Source of the DNA: Actinomycetes bacterium
GTDB taxonomy: Bacteria; Actinomycetota; Humimicrobiia; Humimicrobiales; Humimicrobiaceae
Length of the DNA: 6,346 nucleotides
Assembly: GCA_030603375.1 (NCBI GenBank)
Contig: JAUVXY010000080.1
Coordinates: 1 to 6,346, forward strand
Reading direction: 5' to 3'
The notes under the pieces were generated by a model. That model saw nothing but the letters and a program-made list of their open reading frames with translations. It searched no databases and had not been told where the DNA came from. Shown here piece by piece: positions 5,912 to 6,346 of the stretch (the first letter of the stretch is position 1; every line of letters begins with the position of its first letter). The position numbers and the translations under genes are program-made.

Positions 5912-6346
5912 GAATTCTATTAATTACCCCCCTTTCAAGATATAGTTCAATAAGATGGACCCCTCTGGGAATGAGCTACATAGCCTCGCTTCTTATAAAA
6001 AATAAACATACTGTAAAACTTTATGATAGATTTCTAAAAGGATACCTTTTAGACAATAAGGACTCTGTCGATAAGGATATGAAATCAGAAATTTTAAGAT
6101 TTAAACCTGACATTATAGGATTTTCAACAATATCACCTGTGATTTACGACACTGTAGAATGTGTAAAGTATGTTAGAGATTTTTTTGATGGGATTATAAT
6201 TGCCGGGGGCCATCATGCTACTGCGATGCCGGAGCTGACCCTTAAAAAAATCCCTGGCCTTGATTTTGTTGCAACAGGTGAAGCTGAATATACTATGTTG
6301 TCTTTAGCTAATGGAAATGAACCGTCTGGCATTCCCGGGCTTTTTC
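5908..6346 (+). CDS. B12-binding (probably radical SAM) protein, partial N-terminus
   Basis: The reading frame begins with GTG and stays open to the right edge (146 complete codons). MRILLITPLSRYSSIRWTPLGMSYIASLL (1-29), KPDIIGFSTISP, IIIAGGHHATAMPE and FVATGEAEYTML together are the N-terminal cobalamin-binding domain (PF02310) of class B, B12-dependent radical SAM enzymes. These commonly methylate unactivated carbons or rearrange peptides, lipids and other natural products. The radical SAM CxxxCxxC domain would lie beyond the window, so that part is inference. The position of the B12 ligand motif DxHxxG reads DRFLKG (40-45), with Phe in place of His, which is common in this class. The GTG overlaps the DUF362 stop by 4 bp, so the two proteins are translationally coupled and probably act in the same process. 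Confidence 0.8.
   Translation, partial: MRILLITPLSRYSSIRWTPLGMSYIASLLIKNKHTVKLYDRFLKGYLLDNKDSVDKDMKSEILRFKPDIIGFSTISPVIYDTVECVKYVRDFFDGIIIAGGHHATAMPELTLKKIPGLDFVATGEAEYTMLSLANGNEPSGIPGLF

Overview
The window is AT-rich (roughly one third G+C by eye), with short intergenic gaps, strong GGAGG-type ribosome binding sites and TTG/GTG starts next to ATG. This fits a low-GC, probably anaerobic bacterium such as a clostridial Firmicute or a low-GC candidate phylum; the sequence does not fix the taxon. A cobalamin-binding radical-SAM-type protein at the right edge agrees with an anaerobic lifestyle.

Left part (1-1890, minus strand): an envelope or capsular polysaccharide block. It holds a Wzz-type chain-length regulator (779-1684) followed by the N-terminal 248 residues of a WecC-like UDP-N-acetylmannosamine dehydrogenase (745-1, running off the edge). 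In front of wzz lies a small 56-codon frame (1720-1890). It reads like a DUF5674 protein that has lost its middle, preceded by an extended -10 promoter.

Middle (1891-2146): a 256-bp divergent control region. On the plus strand it carries a very good sigma-A promoter (TTGAAA, 17 bp, TATAAT). Its -35 and spacer are covered by a perfect 8-bp inverted repeat, a candidate operator.

Right part (2147-6346, plus strand): six tightly packed or overlapping genes that look like one operon. They are a PqqD-like recognition protein (B1/RRE type), a lasso-B2-type transglutaminase-fold protease, an HPr-kinase-like P-loop kinase, a PF14907-type nucleotidyltransferase, a DUF362 protein, and the start of a B12-binding (probably radical SAM) enzyme.

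The first four resemble the B1-B2-K-nucleotidyltransferase sets of phosphorylated lasso peptide clusters (paeninodin type). However, neither a precursor peptide nor the asparagine-synthetase-like lasso cyclase is visible here, and DUF362 plus a B12/radical SAM enzyme is not the usual lasso partner set. Two readings are open: a lasso-like cluster whose precursor and cyclase lie downstream, or an uncharacterised peptide-maturation system using a lasso-type B protease and kinase with different tailoring enzymes. A link to the neighbouring surface-polysaccharide genes is possible but not shown by the sequence.
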